Source: Polaromonas sp. AER18D-145 (GTDB lineage: Bacteria; Pseudomonadota; Gammaproteobacteria; Burkholderiales; Burkholderiaceae_C). Taken from it: DNA of 64,000 bases. The stretch lies in assembly GCF_002379095.1 (NCBI RefSeq), contig NZ_NBZV01000025.1:1-64000 (forward strand). Reading direction: 5' to 3'. Below are positions 15,483 to 24,665 of the stretch, one piece after another; positions within the stretch are counted from its first letter, which is position 1; each line of letters starts with the position of its first letter. A program made the translations under genes and the position numbers. The notes below the pieces were generated by a model. The model was not told the origin of the DNA and did not search any database. It saw only the letters and a program-made list of their open reading frames with translations.

Positions 15483-17453
15483 ATGACTGACTCTTTTGAG
15501 GCTCGCGGCGACTTTATGGCCGAAGCAAACACCGATACCGATATCAACGTGATTCCGGATTTTTCCGATGCGCCTGTCGCAGCGGAAACGTCGCTGGACG
15601 CCGTCGTCGCGGAGCCCAACGGCTTCGTGAAGCTGGGCCTGGCCAAGGAACTGCTGCAAGCCGTGGCCGACATGGGTTTCACCCAGCCGACCGCCGTGCA
15701 GATGGCGACCATCCCCAAAGCCATGCAGGCGCTGGACCAGGAAGCCAAAAACGACCCCAAGGCCAAATTCACCGACCTGCTGGTGTCCAGCCAGACCGGC
15801 AGCGGCAAGACCGCCGCCTTCCTGCTGCCCGTGCTGCACACCCTGCTCAAGCAGCAGGAAGAGGCCGAGCGCAACGAACGCGCCGAGTTTGAACGCCTGA
15901 GCGCCGAGGCCGTCGCCCGCGGCGAAGCCCCGCTGAAAAAGCCCAAGCGCAAGGACCCGACCAACGCGCGCAATTTCAAGGCCGCCACACCCGGCGCCCT
16001 GATCCTGTGCCCGACGCGCGAGCTGGCCCAGCAGGTCTGCGCCGACGCGATCGACCTGGTTCGCCATTGCCGCGGCCTGCGCATTGCCAACGTCGTTGGT
16101 GGCATTCCTTACCAGCTGCAAATTGCCAAGCTGCAAAACGCCGACCTCGTGGTGGCCACCCCAGGCCGCCTGCTGGACCTGCAGCGCAGCATGCAGATCA
16201 AGCTCGACCAGGTGCAATTCCTCGTGGTTGACGAAGCCGACCGCATGCTGGACCTCGGCTTTGCCGACGACCTGACCGAAGTCAACCAGCTCACCATCGA
16301 GCGCAAGCAGACCATGATGTTCAGCGCCACGTTTGCGCCGCGCATCATGCAGCTGGCCACGCGCGTGATGCGCCAGCCGCAGCGTGTCGAGATTGACTCG
16401 CCGCACGAAAAACATGCGTCGATCACGCAGTCGCTGCTGTGGGCCGACAACATGACCCACAAGCGCAAGCTGCTGGACCACTGGCTGCGCGACACCACCA
16501 TCAACCAGGCCATCGTGTTTGCCTGCACGCAGGTCGAGTGTGACGGTCTGGCCAATGATCTGGTGCAAGAGGGCTTCAGCGCCGTGGCGCTGCATGGCGC
16601 CCTGGGCCAGGGCCTGCGCAACCGCCGCCTGATGGCGTTCCGTGACGGCCGCGTGCAGATCCTGGTCGCGACCGACGTCGCTGCCCGTGGTCTGGATGTT
16701 CCGACCATCACCCACGTGATCAACTACGGCCTGCCGATGAAAGCCGAAGACTATGTGCACCGCATCGGCCGTACCGGCCGTGCCGGCCGCGAAGGCCAGG
16801 CAATCACGATTGCCGAGTTCCGCGACCGTCGCAAGATCCAGGACATCGAGCACTACACCCAGCAGAACCTGAAGCCCAGCGTGATCGCCGGTCTGGAGCC
16901 GCAGCAGCGTTTTGCACCGACCTCGGATCGCCCGCGCGGCAATTTCGGTGGTGACCGCAATGACCGCGGTCCGCGCAGCTTCGGCGGCGGCGGTGGCGGC
17001 CGTTTCGGCAACGACCGTGCCCCTTCGGGTGGTTTCGGTGGCGGCGCTGGCGGCGGCTACGCCGGCAAGAAACCTGCCTTCGGCGCTGACCGTGGCGCCG
17101 ATCGCGGTGGTTTTGGCGGCAACCGTGATGACCGTGGCGGTGACCGCGGCGGTTTCTCCAACAACCGCAATGACCGTGCGCCTTTCCAGGCACCGGCGGG
17201 TGGCGGCGCCTTCAACGACCGTGACAACCGCGGCCCGCGTCGTGATGACCGCGGCTTCGGCAACAACAACAACGGCGGTTTTGCCCAGCGCGAAGAGCGT
17301 GGCGGCGAGCGCAGTTTTGGTGGCCGTCCGGAAGGTTTTGCATCGGCCCCCCGCGGCGATTTCTCTGACCGCAAACCGGCGTTTGCAAAACCTGCCGGCA
17401 AGGTGTTTGTTCCGCGTGACGCCCACAAGCGTCCGGCACGCCCCGCACGTTGA
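15483..17453 (+). CDS. DEAD-box RNA helicase with Gly/Arg/Asp-rich tail
   Basis: 656 residues. The helicase core has SSQTGSGKTAAF (motif I), PTRELA (Ia), TPGR (Ib), VDEADRML (II, a DEAD box), SAT (III) and HRIGRTGRAGREG (VI). Between motifs I and Ia there is a charged insert of about 55 residues, as in RhlE-like betaproteobacterial helicases. From about residue 475 the protein is a low-complexity tail rich in G, R, D and N, with repeated NDRG/DDRG units. Such tails bind RNA non-specifically and promote condensates. The start at 15483 is preferred; MAEANT at 15516 is a possible alternative. A bidirectional terminator follows. Confidence 0.92.
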   Translation: MTDSFEARGDFMAEANTDTDINVIPDFSDAPVAAETSLDAVVAEPNGFVKLGLAKELLQAVADMGFTQPTAVQMATIPKAMQALDQEAKNDPKAKFTDLLVSSQTGSGKTAAFLLPVLHTLLKQQEEAERNERAEFERLSAEAVARGEAPLKKPKRKDPTNARNFKAATPGALILCPTRELAQQVCADAIDLVRHCRGLRIANVVGGIPYQLQIAKLQNADLVVATPGRLLDLQRSMQIKLDQVQFLVVDEADRMLDLGFADDLTEVNQLTIERKQTMMFSATFAPRIMQLATRVMRQPQRVEIDSPHEKHASITQSLLWADNMTHKRKLLDHWLRDTTINQAIVFACTQVECDGLANDLVQEGFSAVALHGALGQGLRNRRLMAFRDGRVQILVATDVAARGLDVPTITHVINYGLPMKAEDYVHRIGRTGRAGREGQAITIAEFRDRRKIQDIEHYTQQNLKPSVIAGLEPQQRFAPTSDRPRGNFGGDRNDRGPRSFGGGGGGRFGNDRAPSGGFGGGAGGGYAGKKPAFGADRGADRGGFGGNRDDRGGDRGGFSNNRNDRAPFQAPAGGGAFNDRDNRGPRRDDRGFGNNNNGGFAQREERGGERSFGGRPEGFASAPRGDFSDRKPAFAKPAGKVFVPRDAHKRPARPAR

Positions 17454-17469
17454 TTTTTGCGCTGACAAC

Positions 17470-17499
17470 AAAAAAGGCCCGCTCTGCGGGCCTTTTTTT
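17470..17499 (+). terminator. Bidirectional terminator between convergent genes
   Basis: AAAAAGGCCCGC (17471-17482) pairs with GCGGGCCTTTTT (17486-17497) around a TCT loop, with A-run and T-run on either side. It serves both the helicase gene and the minus-strand dehydrogenase gene ending at 17520. Confidence 0.93.
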
Positions 17500-17519
17500 A
17501 TGGGCGTCAGCGTGAGGTT

Positions 17520-18416
17520 TCAGCTCATGCCGTTGCGGCTCGCCAGCTCGACAAACAGGCCCGAATGGTCCAGCTCGCCGAGACCGTGGGCGATGCCTTC
17601 GGCGTAAAGCTGCTCGAACAGTTTGGTGACTGGCGCCTCGAAGCCGATTTCTTCGGCGGTAGCCAGCGCATTGCGCATGTCCTTGAGCTGGATGGCGAGG
17701 CGGGCGCGGGAGGTGAAGTCGCGCTCCACCATGCGCTGGCCATGGACCTGCAGGATGCGGCTGTCGGCAAAACCGCCGGTGATGGCTTCCTTGACCTTGG
17801 CCATGTCGGCGCCGCCCTTGGTGGCAAACAGCAGCGCCTCGGCCACGGCGCCTATCGTGATGCCGACAATCATCTGGTTGGCCAGCTTGGTCAACTGGCC
17901 CGCACCATGGGACCCCACGTGCGTGGCGCGCCCGAAGACCTGGAGCACCGGCAGGGCGCGCTCAAAATCCGCCGCCTTGCCGCCCACCATGATCACCAGC
18001 GTGCCGCTTTCGGCGCCACCCGTGCCGCCGGAGACAGGCGCATCGAGGTGGGCAACACCGAGCGCGCCCAGGCGTGCGGCATGGTCGCGTGCCTCGCGCG
18101 GCTTGATCGAGGCCATGTCGATGAACAGGGCGCCCGGCTTCATCGCTGCGGCGACGCCCTGCGCGAACAGGACATCTTCGACCACGGCGCCGTTTTCCAG
18201 CATGCCGACCACGATGTCGGCCCCTGAAACCGCAGCGCTGGCCTGTGCATGAACGGTTGCGCCCAACGTCTTCAGCGCGGCGGCCTTGCCCGGCGTGCGG
18301 TTCCACACCTGCAGGGCATGGCCGGCCTCGCACAGGCGCCTGGCCATGGGCAGGCCCATGCTGCCCGTGCCCAGAAAGGCGATGCGGGGGATGACTGTGT
18401 TGCTACTGGTGCTCAT
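17520..18416 (-). CDS. 3-hydroxyisobutyrate dehydrogenase-like NAD(P)-dependent oxidoreductase
   Basis: 298 residues of the beta-hydroxyacid dehydrogenase family. The Rossmann motif AFLGTGSMGLPMARRL is near residue 13, the substrate motif DAPVSGGTGGAESGTL near 125, and the catalytic lysine motif GAGQLTKLANQM near 172. Members oxidise 3-hydroxyisobutyrate, tartronate semialdehyde and similar acids; the exact substrate is not evident. It is the last gene of a minus-strand group with an SAF-domain oxidoreductase, a PhyH-like oxygenase and a GntR regulator, so a catabolic step is likely. Confidence 0.85.
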   Translation of the reverse strand: MSTSSNTVIPRIAFLGTGSMGLPMARRLCEAGHALQVWNRTPGKAAALKTLGATVHAQASAAVSGADIVVGMLENGAVVEDVLFAQGVAAAMKPGALFIDMASIKPREARDHAARLGALGVAHLDAPVSGGTGGAESGTLVIMVGGKAADFERALPVLQVFGRATHVGSHGAGQLTKLANQMIVGITIGAVAEALLFATKGGADMAKVKEAITGGFADSRILQVHGQRMVERDFTSRARLAIQLKDMRNALATAEEIGFEAPVTKLFEQLYAEGIAHGLGELDHSGLFVELASRNGMS

Positions 18417-18474
18417 GGCCTGTTCCGGGCTGTGGGGTGGCCACCATCATGCCGCACCCTGTAAAAGAAGGCTG

Positions 18475-19833
18475 TCAAGCGGCTTTCTTCATGGCCGGTG
18501 AGAACATGGCTTCCATCTCATTGCGCACCTTGTACGCCGGGGTGGAGGTGTCCATGGCCACGTCGGCCCAGCTCAGGCTCTGGCCCTTCTTGACGGCGCG
18601 TACGACCTTGACGTTGTGCGCCAGGCCCAGCGGCAGGCCACCCATCTTCACTGAGGTGTCAGCCGGCAGCAGCTTGCCCCAGACGGTGTAGCCACCCTCG
18701 CCGTCGAGCATGTCGCCGGGTTTCAGATCGCGTTTGGCCGTGGCCACCACATCGGCATTCCAGCAGGTCGCGACGCCGGTGGGTTCGCCGCGCAGCGCCA
18801 CGCTGGCCACCGACACGCCGACTTCCAGGCCGATCAGGTGCCAGCGCTTGTACAGCGTGAAGTAGCGCCCGCTCGGGTCGGTGTGCGCGTTGTACTCTTC
18901 AAAGCAGTTCTTGATGTAATCGGTTTCGGCTTCGACCGTGACCCAGACGCCCATGCGGATGTCGTAGGGAATCTTGCGGCCGTTGGCTTCCAGCGAGGAG
19001 ATCACTTCCACCATGCCCTTGCGCTCGAGCACGCCGCCTTCGGAAATCGGACGGGTGACAAAGGGAATGTCCTCGACGCTGGCCGGCGGATAGAGCAGGC
19101 CGTTGCTGGGCACCGTCAGGCCGGTGGCATTGGCCACGGCGGTCGATTCGATCGAAGGTTTGGAGCCATCGAGAAAGCTGTTGAACATCTTGGGGTTGAG
19201 CCCGCCCCGTGCGGCCTGCTCGGGGGTGAGGCCGTAGTTGCCCCAGACCGTTTCGGGTGTCGATTCGGAAAAATGCGGCAGCCACTTGTGGCCGCGGCCT
19301 GCCGCCACGACGGGAAAACCGCAGGTGCGCGCCCAGTCCACCAGGTCACAGATCAGGGCCGGCTGGTCGCCGAAAGCCAGTGAATACACGACCCCGGCTT
19401 GCGCCGCCTTGCGCGCCAGCAGCGGGCCGCAAAAGGCGTCGGCTTCCACCGTGACGTTGACGACGTTTTTGCCGTACGCAAACGCCTGCAGGCAATGCTC
19501 GACCGCGGCGACCGGGTTGCCGGTGCACTCCACGATGATGTCGATCTGCGGATGCGTGACCACCGCGTTCCAGTCGTCGGTGATCCAGGTTGCTCCTGTT
19601 TTGATAGCTTCTTGCGCTGAATTGGCCTGGGTCAGGGCCGGATTCCACCCCACACGCGCAAGGTTGGTGCGGGCGGCGTCGGGCGACAGGTCGGCAATCG
19701 CCACCAGGTGCACACCTGGCGTTTTCGGGATCTGGGCGAGGTACATGGAGCCGAACTTGCCGGCGCCTATGAGGCCGATGCGGATGGGCTTGTTGTCTGC
19801 CGCGCGTTGCTGGAGCTTGGTATAGAGATTCAT
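18475..19833 (-). CDS. NAD(P)-dependent oxidoreductase with C-terminal SAF domain
   Basis: 452 residues. The N-terminal Rossmann fold begins IRIGLIGAGKFGSMYL near residue 18, followed by a homoserine-dehydrogenase-like part (IVECTGNPVAAVEHCL). The C-terminal ~90 residues (CWNADVVATAKRDLKPGDMLDGEGG and on, in two parts) form an SAF-like domain. Because of this domain such proteins are often mislabelled FlgA. The reaction is unknown to me; sugar-acid or branched-acid metabolism is plausible. The ATG at 19833 is chosen because the upstream bases are a REP-like repeat. Residues encoded by 19591-19620 (NSAQEAIKTGA) coincide with a GCTAT-type repeat motif. Confidence 0.75.
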   Translation of the reverse strand: MNLYTKLQQRAADNKPIRIGLIGAGKFGSMYLAQIPKTPGVHLVAIADLSPDAARTNLARVGWNPALTQANSAQEAIKTGATWITDDWNAVVTHPQIDIIVECTGNPVAAVEHCLQAFAYGKNVVNVTVEADAFCGPLLARKAAQAGVVYSLAFGDQPALICDLVDWARTCGFPVVAAGRGHKWLPHFSESTPETVWGNYGLTPEQAARGGLNPKMFNSFLDGSKPSIESTAVANATGLTVPSNGLLYPPASVEDIPFVTRPISEGGVLERKGMVEVISSLEANGRKIPYDIRMGVWVTVEAETDYIKNCFEEYNAHTDPSGRYFTLYKRWHLIGLEVGVSVASVALRGEPTGVATCWNADVVATAKRDLKPGDMLDGEGGYTVWGKLLPADTSVKMGGLPLGLAHNVKVVRAVKKGQSLSWADVAMDTSTPAYKVRNEMEAMFSPAMKKAA

Positions 19834-19849
19834 GAAAGCAGTCCTTGTC

Positions 19850-19932
19850 ATTGCGGGCTTGACCCGCAATCCATGGTGGAAGGGATGGAGGTGGTTAACG
19901 GGGCATGGATGCCCCCGGATCGGAGTCCGGGG
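19850..19932. repeat. REP-like double palindrome
   Basis: ATTGCGGG-CTTGA-CCCGCAAT (19850-19870) is a perfect 8-base stem, and CCCCGGA/TCCGGGG (19913-19932) a second one. The arrangement, with CAATCCATGG between, is a familiar dispersed extragenic repeat. It separates the PhyH gene from the SAF oxidoreductase gene and may cause partial termination or processing of the shared transcript. Confidence 0.65.
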
Positions 19933-19968
19933 CAGGCTCCTCAAGTCGGGCCTGACATGCAACTTGGC

Positions 19969-20850
19969 TCAGGCCGCCTTGCGCTCCGGTACGATTTCTT
20001 CCATCGAGGTCTGCAGCGCGGTGGCCGGCACGCCGTCTTTCCAGGGCAGGTCCACCGGGTAGTCCTTCAGCAGGCAGTCGTCCGGCAGGCATTCGATAGG
20101 CGTGAAGTCGCGGTGCGCGATGTACTCGGGCCGCTTGTGGCGGCGAATGTGGTTGCTGACCGCGCACAGGCTCAGGTAGACACTGACCCGGTTGAAGGGC
20201 GAGAGGTTGCTACCTGAGGCATGGACCAGGCAGGAGTGGAACAAAATCATGGAGCCGGCCGGGCCCTTGGGGCTGACGATGCCGCCTTGTTTGCCGCCGG
20301 CGCGCTGCACCAGCTGGCGGATCAGATCGTTGTCCACCGTCCACAGCGGGTAGCTGGTGGTGGTCAGGTCGTGTTTCGCATCAACCACGCCTTTTTTGTG
20401 GCTGCCTGGGATGAACATCAGCGGACCGTTGTGCTCGGTCACGTCGTCGAGAAAAATGGCGACGTTCATCGCGCGTTCGGTCGGCATCATGTCGTCGTTG
20501 AGCCAGGTGCCGTAGTCCTGGTGCCACTGCCAGACGTCGCCTTCAAAGGCCATCTTGCCGTTGATCTTGAACTGGTGCATATAGAGTTTTTCGCCGAGCA
20601 GGTCTTCCACCGGCCCGATCATGCGCGGGTGCCGGCCCAGTTTGGCAAAAGGTTCGCTGTACATGTGCGCGGCGAAGTTGGTGCGTACTGCGTCCTTGCC
20701 TTTTTCGCGCACGTTGTAGTCCTCGCGCCGGCTGTAGAGCTCGGGCACGGCGTCGTTGAGCACCTGTGTTTCCTCCGGCGTGAACAGGCCGGGAAAAAAC
20801 AGGTAACCGTCGCGGTCGAATTGGGCGAGTTGTTCAGCAGTCAGGTTCAT
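19969..20850 (-). CDS. Phytanoyl-CoA dioxygenase-family Fe(II)/2-oxoglutarate oxygenase
   Basis: 293 residues of the PhyH family. The start MNLTAEQLAQFDRDGYLFF is typical. WHQDYG near residue 128 supplies the H-x-D iron ligands and the distal histidine is in HSCLVHASGSN near residue 205. SVYLSLCAVSNH follows, with no obvious 2-oxoglutarate arginine in the usual place; the arginine of FNRVSVY is the likely one. The pattern resembles ectoine/proline hydroxylase-type enzymes rather than the human enzyme. The gene lies 35 bases behind the GntR gene, which suggests induction by its substrate. Substrate is unknown. Confidence 0.82.
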   Translation of the reverse strand: MNLTAEQLAQFDRDGYLFFPGLFTPEETQVLNDAVPELYSRREDYNVREKGKDAVRTNFAAHMYSEPFAKLGRHPRMIGPVEDLLGEKLYMHQFKINGKMAFEGDVWQWHQDYGTWLNDDMMPTERAMNVAIFLDDVTEHNGPLMFIPGSHKKGVVDAKHDLTTTSYPLWTVDNDLIRQLVQRAGGKQGGIVSPKGPAGSMILFHSCLVHASGSNLSPFNRVSVYLSLCAVSNHIRRHKRPEYIAHRDFTPIECLPDDCLLKDYPVDLPWKDGVPATALQTSMEEIVPERKAA

Positions 20851-20885
20851 GGGTGTCTCCTTGGGGTGGTTGTCAGGCGGTGTTC

Positions 20886-21578
20886 TCAGGCGGGCAGGGC
20901 GGTGGACGGGGGCGTCGGGTGCAGGGCGCTGGACAGCAGGCTCGAGAGGTTGTGGCTGGCGTCCTCACCATGCTGGCGGATCAGGTTTTCGGCGGTGGCC
21001 TCATCGCCGGCCCCTATGGCCTGGGCGATGGCCTCGTGTTCGTCCCAGATCGATTCGCGCATGGTGGACACCTGCAGCACGGCGCCCATGGCGCGGCGGA
21101 TGTGGTGCCAGTGCAGTTGCGCGCTCTGGGCGATCAGCGGGTTGCCGGAGGCCGCATAAATCGCGCCGTGAAATTCGGCGTCGGCGGCCATCATGGCCTT
21201 GACATCATGGCTGCGTGCGGCGGCGCGCCCCTGGCTGATCAGCGCCGGAGCGATCCGGAAACGGGCGCGGGCTGCCAGCCGGGCGGCCAGTGCATCAAGC
21301 GCGCTGCGCACCTGGTACACCTGCACGAGCCAGCCCACGTCCAGCGGGGCGACCAGCACGCCGCGGCCGGGGGCGTCGAGCACAAAGCCGTCTTTTTTCA
21401 GCAGCCGCAGGGCCTGCAGCACCGGCTGGCGCGACACCGCCAACTGCTCGGCGATGTCCTCCTGCGTGATGCGGGCGCCCGGCGCCAGCGAGCCCTCGCT
21501 GATCGCGTCGAGCAGGCTTCGGTAGACCTGGTCCACCAGATCCGGGCTGGATTCGATTTTGATGAGTTTGGGTGTCAT
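20886..21578 (-). CDS. GntR-family transcriptional regulator (FCD type)
   Basis: 230 residues. The N-terminal winged helix reads ISEGSLAPGARITQEDIAEQL and SRQPVLQALRLLKKDGF, typical of GntR. The C-terminal helical domain has the acidic/histidine pattern of FCD sensors (DAEFHGAIYAASGNPL and a later H in WDEHEAIAQAI), which bind carboxylates through a metal. The ATG at 21578 is 9 bases downstream of a perfect TCTGTATACAGA palindrome. It probably controls its own operon with the PhyH and oxidoreductase genes, and possibly the divergent hydrolase. Confidence 0.88.
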   Translation of the reverse strand: MTPKLIKIESSPDLVDQVYRSLLDAISEGSLAPGARITQEDIAEQLAVSRQPVLQALRLLKKDGFVLDAPGRGVLVAPLDVGWLVQVYQVRSALDALAARLAARARFRIAPALISQGRAAARSHDVKAMMAADAEFHGAIYAASGNPLIAQSAQLHWHHIRRAMGAVLQVSTMRESIWDEHEAIAQAIGAGDEATAENLIRQHGEDASHNLSSLLSSALHPTPPSTALPA

Positions 21579-21587
21579 GGAATTAAC

Positions 21588-21599
21588 TCTGTATACAGA
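21588..21599. promoter_or_regulatory. Probable GntR operator TCTGTATACAGA
   Basis: A perfect 12-base palindrome centred on GTATAC, immediately upstream of the FCD-type GntR gene. FCD regulators commonly recognise TNGTATACNA or similar, so autoregulation is likely. The position next to the start codon fits repression. Confidence 0.6.
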
Positions 21600-21721
21600 A
21601 TACGATAATCGACGATCAGGCTGAAGCGGGTTTACCCGAAGGCCTGGCGGGTGCGTCCGACTGTGCCAAGATAACGGGCATTCATTGATCTTTTCCAAAT
21701 ACACGACAGTGAATTGGACTG

Positions 21722-21761
21722 CTCTCACCCTCGCCCCTTGGGAGAGGGACGGGGTGAGGGG
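21722..21761. repeat. REP-like CTCACCCTCGCCCC / GGGGTGAGGG palindrome
   Basis: CTCACCCTCGCCCC, TTGGGAGAGGGA and GGGGTGAGGG give the classic imperfect palindrome seen between genes of many proteobacteria. It lies in the 259-base divergent gap between the GntR gene and the hydrolase gene. Confidence 0.7.
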
Positions 21762-21837
21762 TTGAGCGTTCTGACTGTCATGAATTTTGAAATGCTCAAT
21801 AGAACCAGTTCTTTATGCCGATTCTTCAGGAGCTCCC

Positions 21838-22707
21838 ATGACCCGACCCGATCCCGCCTGGCTGGACCGCATGTACAACAACCGCGCCCTGGTGCCCGAA
21901 CACGCGGCGCATTTCAGCCGCTGGGCCCAGACGTCGGCGCAGGCGCGCAGCAGCCAGCCTTGCACGCTGGACCTCGCTTACGGCGCGAGCCCCGGCGAGA
22001 AACTCGATGTGTTCCCTGCGGCCCGGCCCACACCGGGCGGCGCGCCGGTGGTGGTGTTTGTGCATGGTGGCTACTGGCGCTCGCTCGACAAATCGGAACA
22101 CTCGTTTGTGGCGCCGGCGTTCACGGCGGCGGGCGCCTGCGTGGTGATTCCCAACTATGACCTGTGCCCGGCGGTGACGATTCCCGAGATCACGCTGCAA
22201 ACCGTCAGGGCGCTGGCCTGGACGTACCGCAACGTCGCGCGTTTCGGCGGCGATCCGAAGCGCATTACCGTCATCGGGCATTCGGCGGGCGGCCACCTTG
22301 CGGCGATGCTGCTGGCCTGTCTCTGGCCTGTTCATGCGAAAGACCTGCCAGCCGACCTGGTGAAAAAGGCGCTGTCGATTTCGGGCCTGTACGAACTCGA
22401 GTCCGTCATGCACACGCCTTTCCTGAAGGACTCCCTGCAGCTCACACCCGCGCAGGTCGCGCAGGCCAGCCCGGCCTGGCTGCCGCCGCCCAAACAGGGC
22501 GTGCTCTACACCGTGGCCGGCGCAAATGAAAGCGAAGAATTCCTGCGCCACAACGCACTGATCGAGAAGGCCTGGGGGCCGCGCGTGGTGCCGGTGCGCG
22601 AAGCCCTGCTGGGCCTGAACCATTTCAGCATCGTCGAGGCGCTGGTGCAACCCGGCCACCGGCTGCACCAGCTGGCGCTGCAGCTGCTGGCGGCCACGGC
22701 CGCCTGA
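21838..22707 (+). CDS. Alpha/beta hydrolase, kynurenine formamidase/esterase-like
   Basis: 289 residues. FVHGGYWRSLDKS is the oxyanion HGG-type motif, GHSAGGHL the nucleophile elbow with serine near residue 156, and LNHFSIVEAL carries the histidine. The N-terminus YNNRALVPEH and the spacing resemble bacterial arylformamidase-like and carboxylesterase enzymes of the HSL/BD-FAE group. AGGAG at 21828-21832 precedes the ATG at a good distance; an upstream in-frame extension is not supported. The gene is divergent from the GntR operon and convergent with guaC, whose stop lies only four bases from its own. Confidence 0.82.
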   Translation: MTRPDPAWLDRMYNNRALVPEHAAHFSRWAQTSAQARSSQPCTLDLAYGASPGEKLDVFPAARPTPGGAPVVVFVHGGYWRSLDKSEHSFVAPAFTAAGACVVIPNYDLCPAVTIPEITLQTVRALAWTYRNVARFGGDPKRITVIGHSAGGHLAAMLLACLWPVHAKDLPADLVKKALSISGLYELESVMHTPFLKDSLQLTPAQVAQASPAWLPPPKQGVLYTVAGANESEEFLRHNALIEKAWGPRVVPVREALLGLNHFSIVEALVQPGHRLHQLALQLLAATAA

Positions 22708-22711
22708 AGGC

Positions 22712-23689
22712 TCACATCAGCAGGTGTTCGCCGGCGTTGTCGCCGCCCAGGATGACATAGTTGACCTTGCGGATGTCCATCAGCCGGGTGCCGCCCGAAT
22801 AACTGATGGCGCTCTGCACGTCTTCCTCCATCTCGCGCAGCGTGTCCTTCAGGCTGCCCTTGACCGGCTCGAGGATGCGTTTGCCTTCGACGTGTTTGTA
22901 CTCGCCCTTGTTGAAGTCCGAGGCGCTGCCGTAGTACTCCTTGAAGAGCCGGCCATCGACCTCCACGGTTTTGCCCGGGCTTTCTTCCAGGCCCGCCAGC
23001 ATGGAACCGATCATGACCATGGTGGCGCCGAAACGGATGGACTTGGCGATGTCGCCATGCTCGCGGATGCCGCCGTCGGCAATGATGGGTTTGGTTGCCA
23101 CGCGCGCGCACCACTTGAGCGCCGACAGCTGCCAGCCGCCGGTGCCAAAGCCGGTTTTCATCTTGGTGATGCAGACCTTGCCGGGGCCGATGCCGACCTT
23201 GGTGGCGTCCGCGCCCCAGTTCTCCAGGTCAATCACCGCCTCCGGCGTGGCCACATTGCCGGCAATCACAAACGATGCAGGCAGTTTTTCCTTGAGGCAG
23301 GCGACCATGCGCTGCACCGTGTCGGCGTGGCCATGGGCGATGTCGATGGTGATGTAGTCGGGCGCCAGGCCTTCGGCCACCAGCTGGTCCACCGTGTCGT
23401 AGTCGGCTTTCTTGACGCCCAGCGAGATCGACGCGTAAAGGCCCCGGGCCGCCATGCTTCTGACAAAAGCCAGGTTGTCCAGGTCGAAGCGGTGCATCAC
23501 GTAGAAATAGCCGTTTTGCGCCATCCACACGCTGATCGATTCGTCGATCACCGTCTTCATGTTGGCCGGCACCACCGGGATGCGGAAGCGGCGGCTGCCC
23601 AGCGTGACGCCGGCGTCGCATTCGGAGCGGCTTTCCACGCGGCATTTGCGCGGCAGCAGCAGGATATTGTCGTAGTCGAAGATTTCCAT
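22712..23689 (-). CDS. guaC: GMP reductase
   Basis: 325 residues of the IMPDH/GMPR fold. [17 protein letters not shown] holds the catalytic cysteine in the form typical of GMP reductase, where IMP dehydrogenase has a serine-isoleucine-cysteine-threonine-threonine version. [16 protein letters not shown] is a standard start, and no CBS domains are present, as expected. It converts GMP to IMP and ammonia with NADPH. The frame is open beyond the ATG at 23689, but that ATG is the natural start. The gene is single, between convergent and tandem neighbours. Confidence 0.92.
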   Translation of the reverse strand: MEIFDYDNILLLPRKCRVESRSECDAGVTLGSRRFRIPVVPANMKTVIDESISVWMAQNGYFYVMHRFDLDNLAFVRSMAARGLYASISLGVKKADYDTVDQLVAEGLAPDYITIDIAHGHADTVQRMVACLKEKLPASFVIAGNVATPEAVIDLENWGADATKVGIGPGKVCITKMKTGFGTGGWQLSALKWCARVATKPIIADGGIREHGDIAKSIRFGATMVMIGSMLAGLEESPGKTVEVDGRLFKEYYGSASDFNKGEYKHVEGKRILEPVKGSLKDTLREMEEDVQSAISYSGGTRLMDIRKVNYVILGGDNAGEHLLM

Positions 23690-23767
23690 TGTTTCCAGGC
23701 TCCTGAATTGATCAACACAGAAGGCACTTGGACTGGACCGGTTCGTCCCGCAGCGCAGGGCACGGAA

Positions 23768-23799
23768 ACAAAAAACCGGGCGCAATTGCTTGGGCCCGG
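23768..23799 (-). terminator. Terminator of the minus-strand redox/ABC operon
   Basis: On the minus strand CCGGGC (23799-23794) pairs with GCCCGG (23781-23776), followed by TTTTTTG. It lies 80 bases past the stop of the last gene of the large operon. The remaining bases to guaC contain no gene. Confidence 0.7.
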
Positions 23800-23877
23800 T
23801 GACTGATTCTATGCGCTCGTGCGGTCGACCGCGAGAGGCGCCGGCATATACCCGCTATACGCAAACGCGGATGGGCG

Positions 23878-24609
23878 TTACCTGCCGGCGCAGCGCGATT
23901 GCGCCGCCGCGACGATGCGCCCCTGCGCGTCCTGCACCCAGCCGATCACCCGCAGCCGTTCGGTGTTCATGCCCGGCGGCACGTCCATGGACCGCGACTC
24001 GATGAATCCCGGGCGCGCCGGTGTTGATGGCGGGTGGCGGCCGTCCCACGGGACCTGAATCAGGTTTCGAACCAGATTTCTTGCGACCGGCGTGCCCTCG
24101 GTGCCGACGGGAATGGTTTCCACCAGCGCCAGCCAGGCGCTCCAGGGCTGGGCTGCGGGGTCAGGTGGAGCCTGCTTGAGCGCTATCGACGCGCCGATGT
24201 AGCCAGAGACCGGCAAGCCGTGCGCCACGCGCAGCGTGCCTGGCCGGCCATTGACCGGTGTCTTGCGGCTGTTGCTGCCGGACGGCGCCGTCGAGCCGAG
24301 TGCTTCCAGCCGTTTCAGCCCATCGCGGGTCGCCACCGCCGACAGGGGGGCGTCATCGCCCTGGGTGCCGGGCAGTATCCAGTCCAGCACCAGCTCGCGC
24401 CCGCTCGCGCGTGGGGCCCCCGCATCCATCCAGCAGTCCCTGCAATCTGCATTGATAAAGCGCTCCAGCAGGGCCACAGGACGGCTTTGGCCATCGCTGG
24501 AGCAGGAGGACTGGGCGCGGGCGGACGCCGAAGCAAAGGTCGCGGCGGTGACTGCGATGAGCCAGAGGCTGGCCGGATTTGGTTTTGTCACTGCTAAAAG
24601 GGGATTCAT
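23878..24609 (-). CDS. Secreted protein of unknown function with a CxxC motif
   Basis: 243 residues with a signal peptide (MNPLLAVTKPNPASLWLIAV, ending ASARA-Q near residue 32). Not recognised. After the signal comes LLERFINADCRDCWMDAG; a CxxC at this place after a beta-strand is what DUF1223 and other thioredoxin-like secreted proteins show, but the rest is not a clear match. There is one more cysteine near the C-terminus (SRCAGR). It follows the YeiH gene by 56 bases on the same strand and is the last gene before the terminator, so it probably belongs to the large operon. Confidence 0.6.
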   Translation of the reverse strand: MNPLLAVTKPNPASLWLIAVTAATFASASARAQSSCSSDGQSRPVALLERFINADCRDCWMDAGAPRASGRELVLDWILPGTQGDDAPLSAVATRDGLKRLEALGSTAPSGSNSRKTPVNGRPGTLRVAHGLPVSGYIGASIALKQAPPDPAAQPWSAWLALVETIPVGTEGTPVARNLVRNLIQVPWDGRHPPSTPARPGFIESRSMDVPPGMNTERLRVIGWVQDAQGRIVAAAQSRCAGR

Positions 24610-24665
24610 GTGCGTATTCCTGCAATTTTTGCATGTTCGCAGCAGTCGCGCAGGTCTTCCTGTTC

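Noticed and set aside
15468..17471. A 667-codon open frame on the minus strand opposite the DEAD-box helicase
   Set aside because: It mirrors the helicase gene and arises from GC-rich codon bias; its protein is alanine/valine-rich with no recognisable domain.
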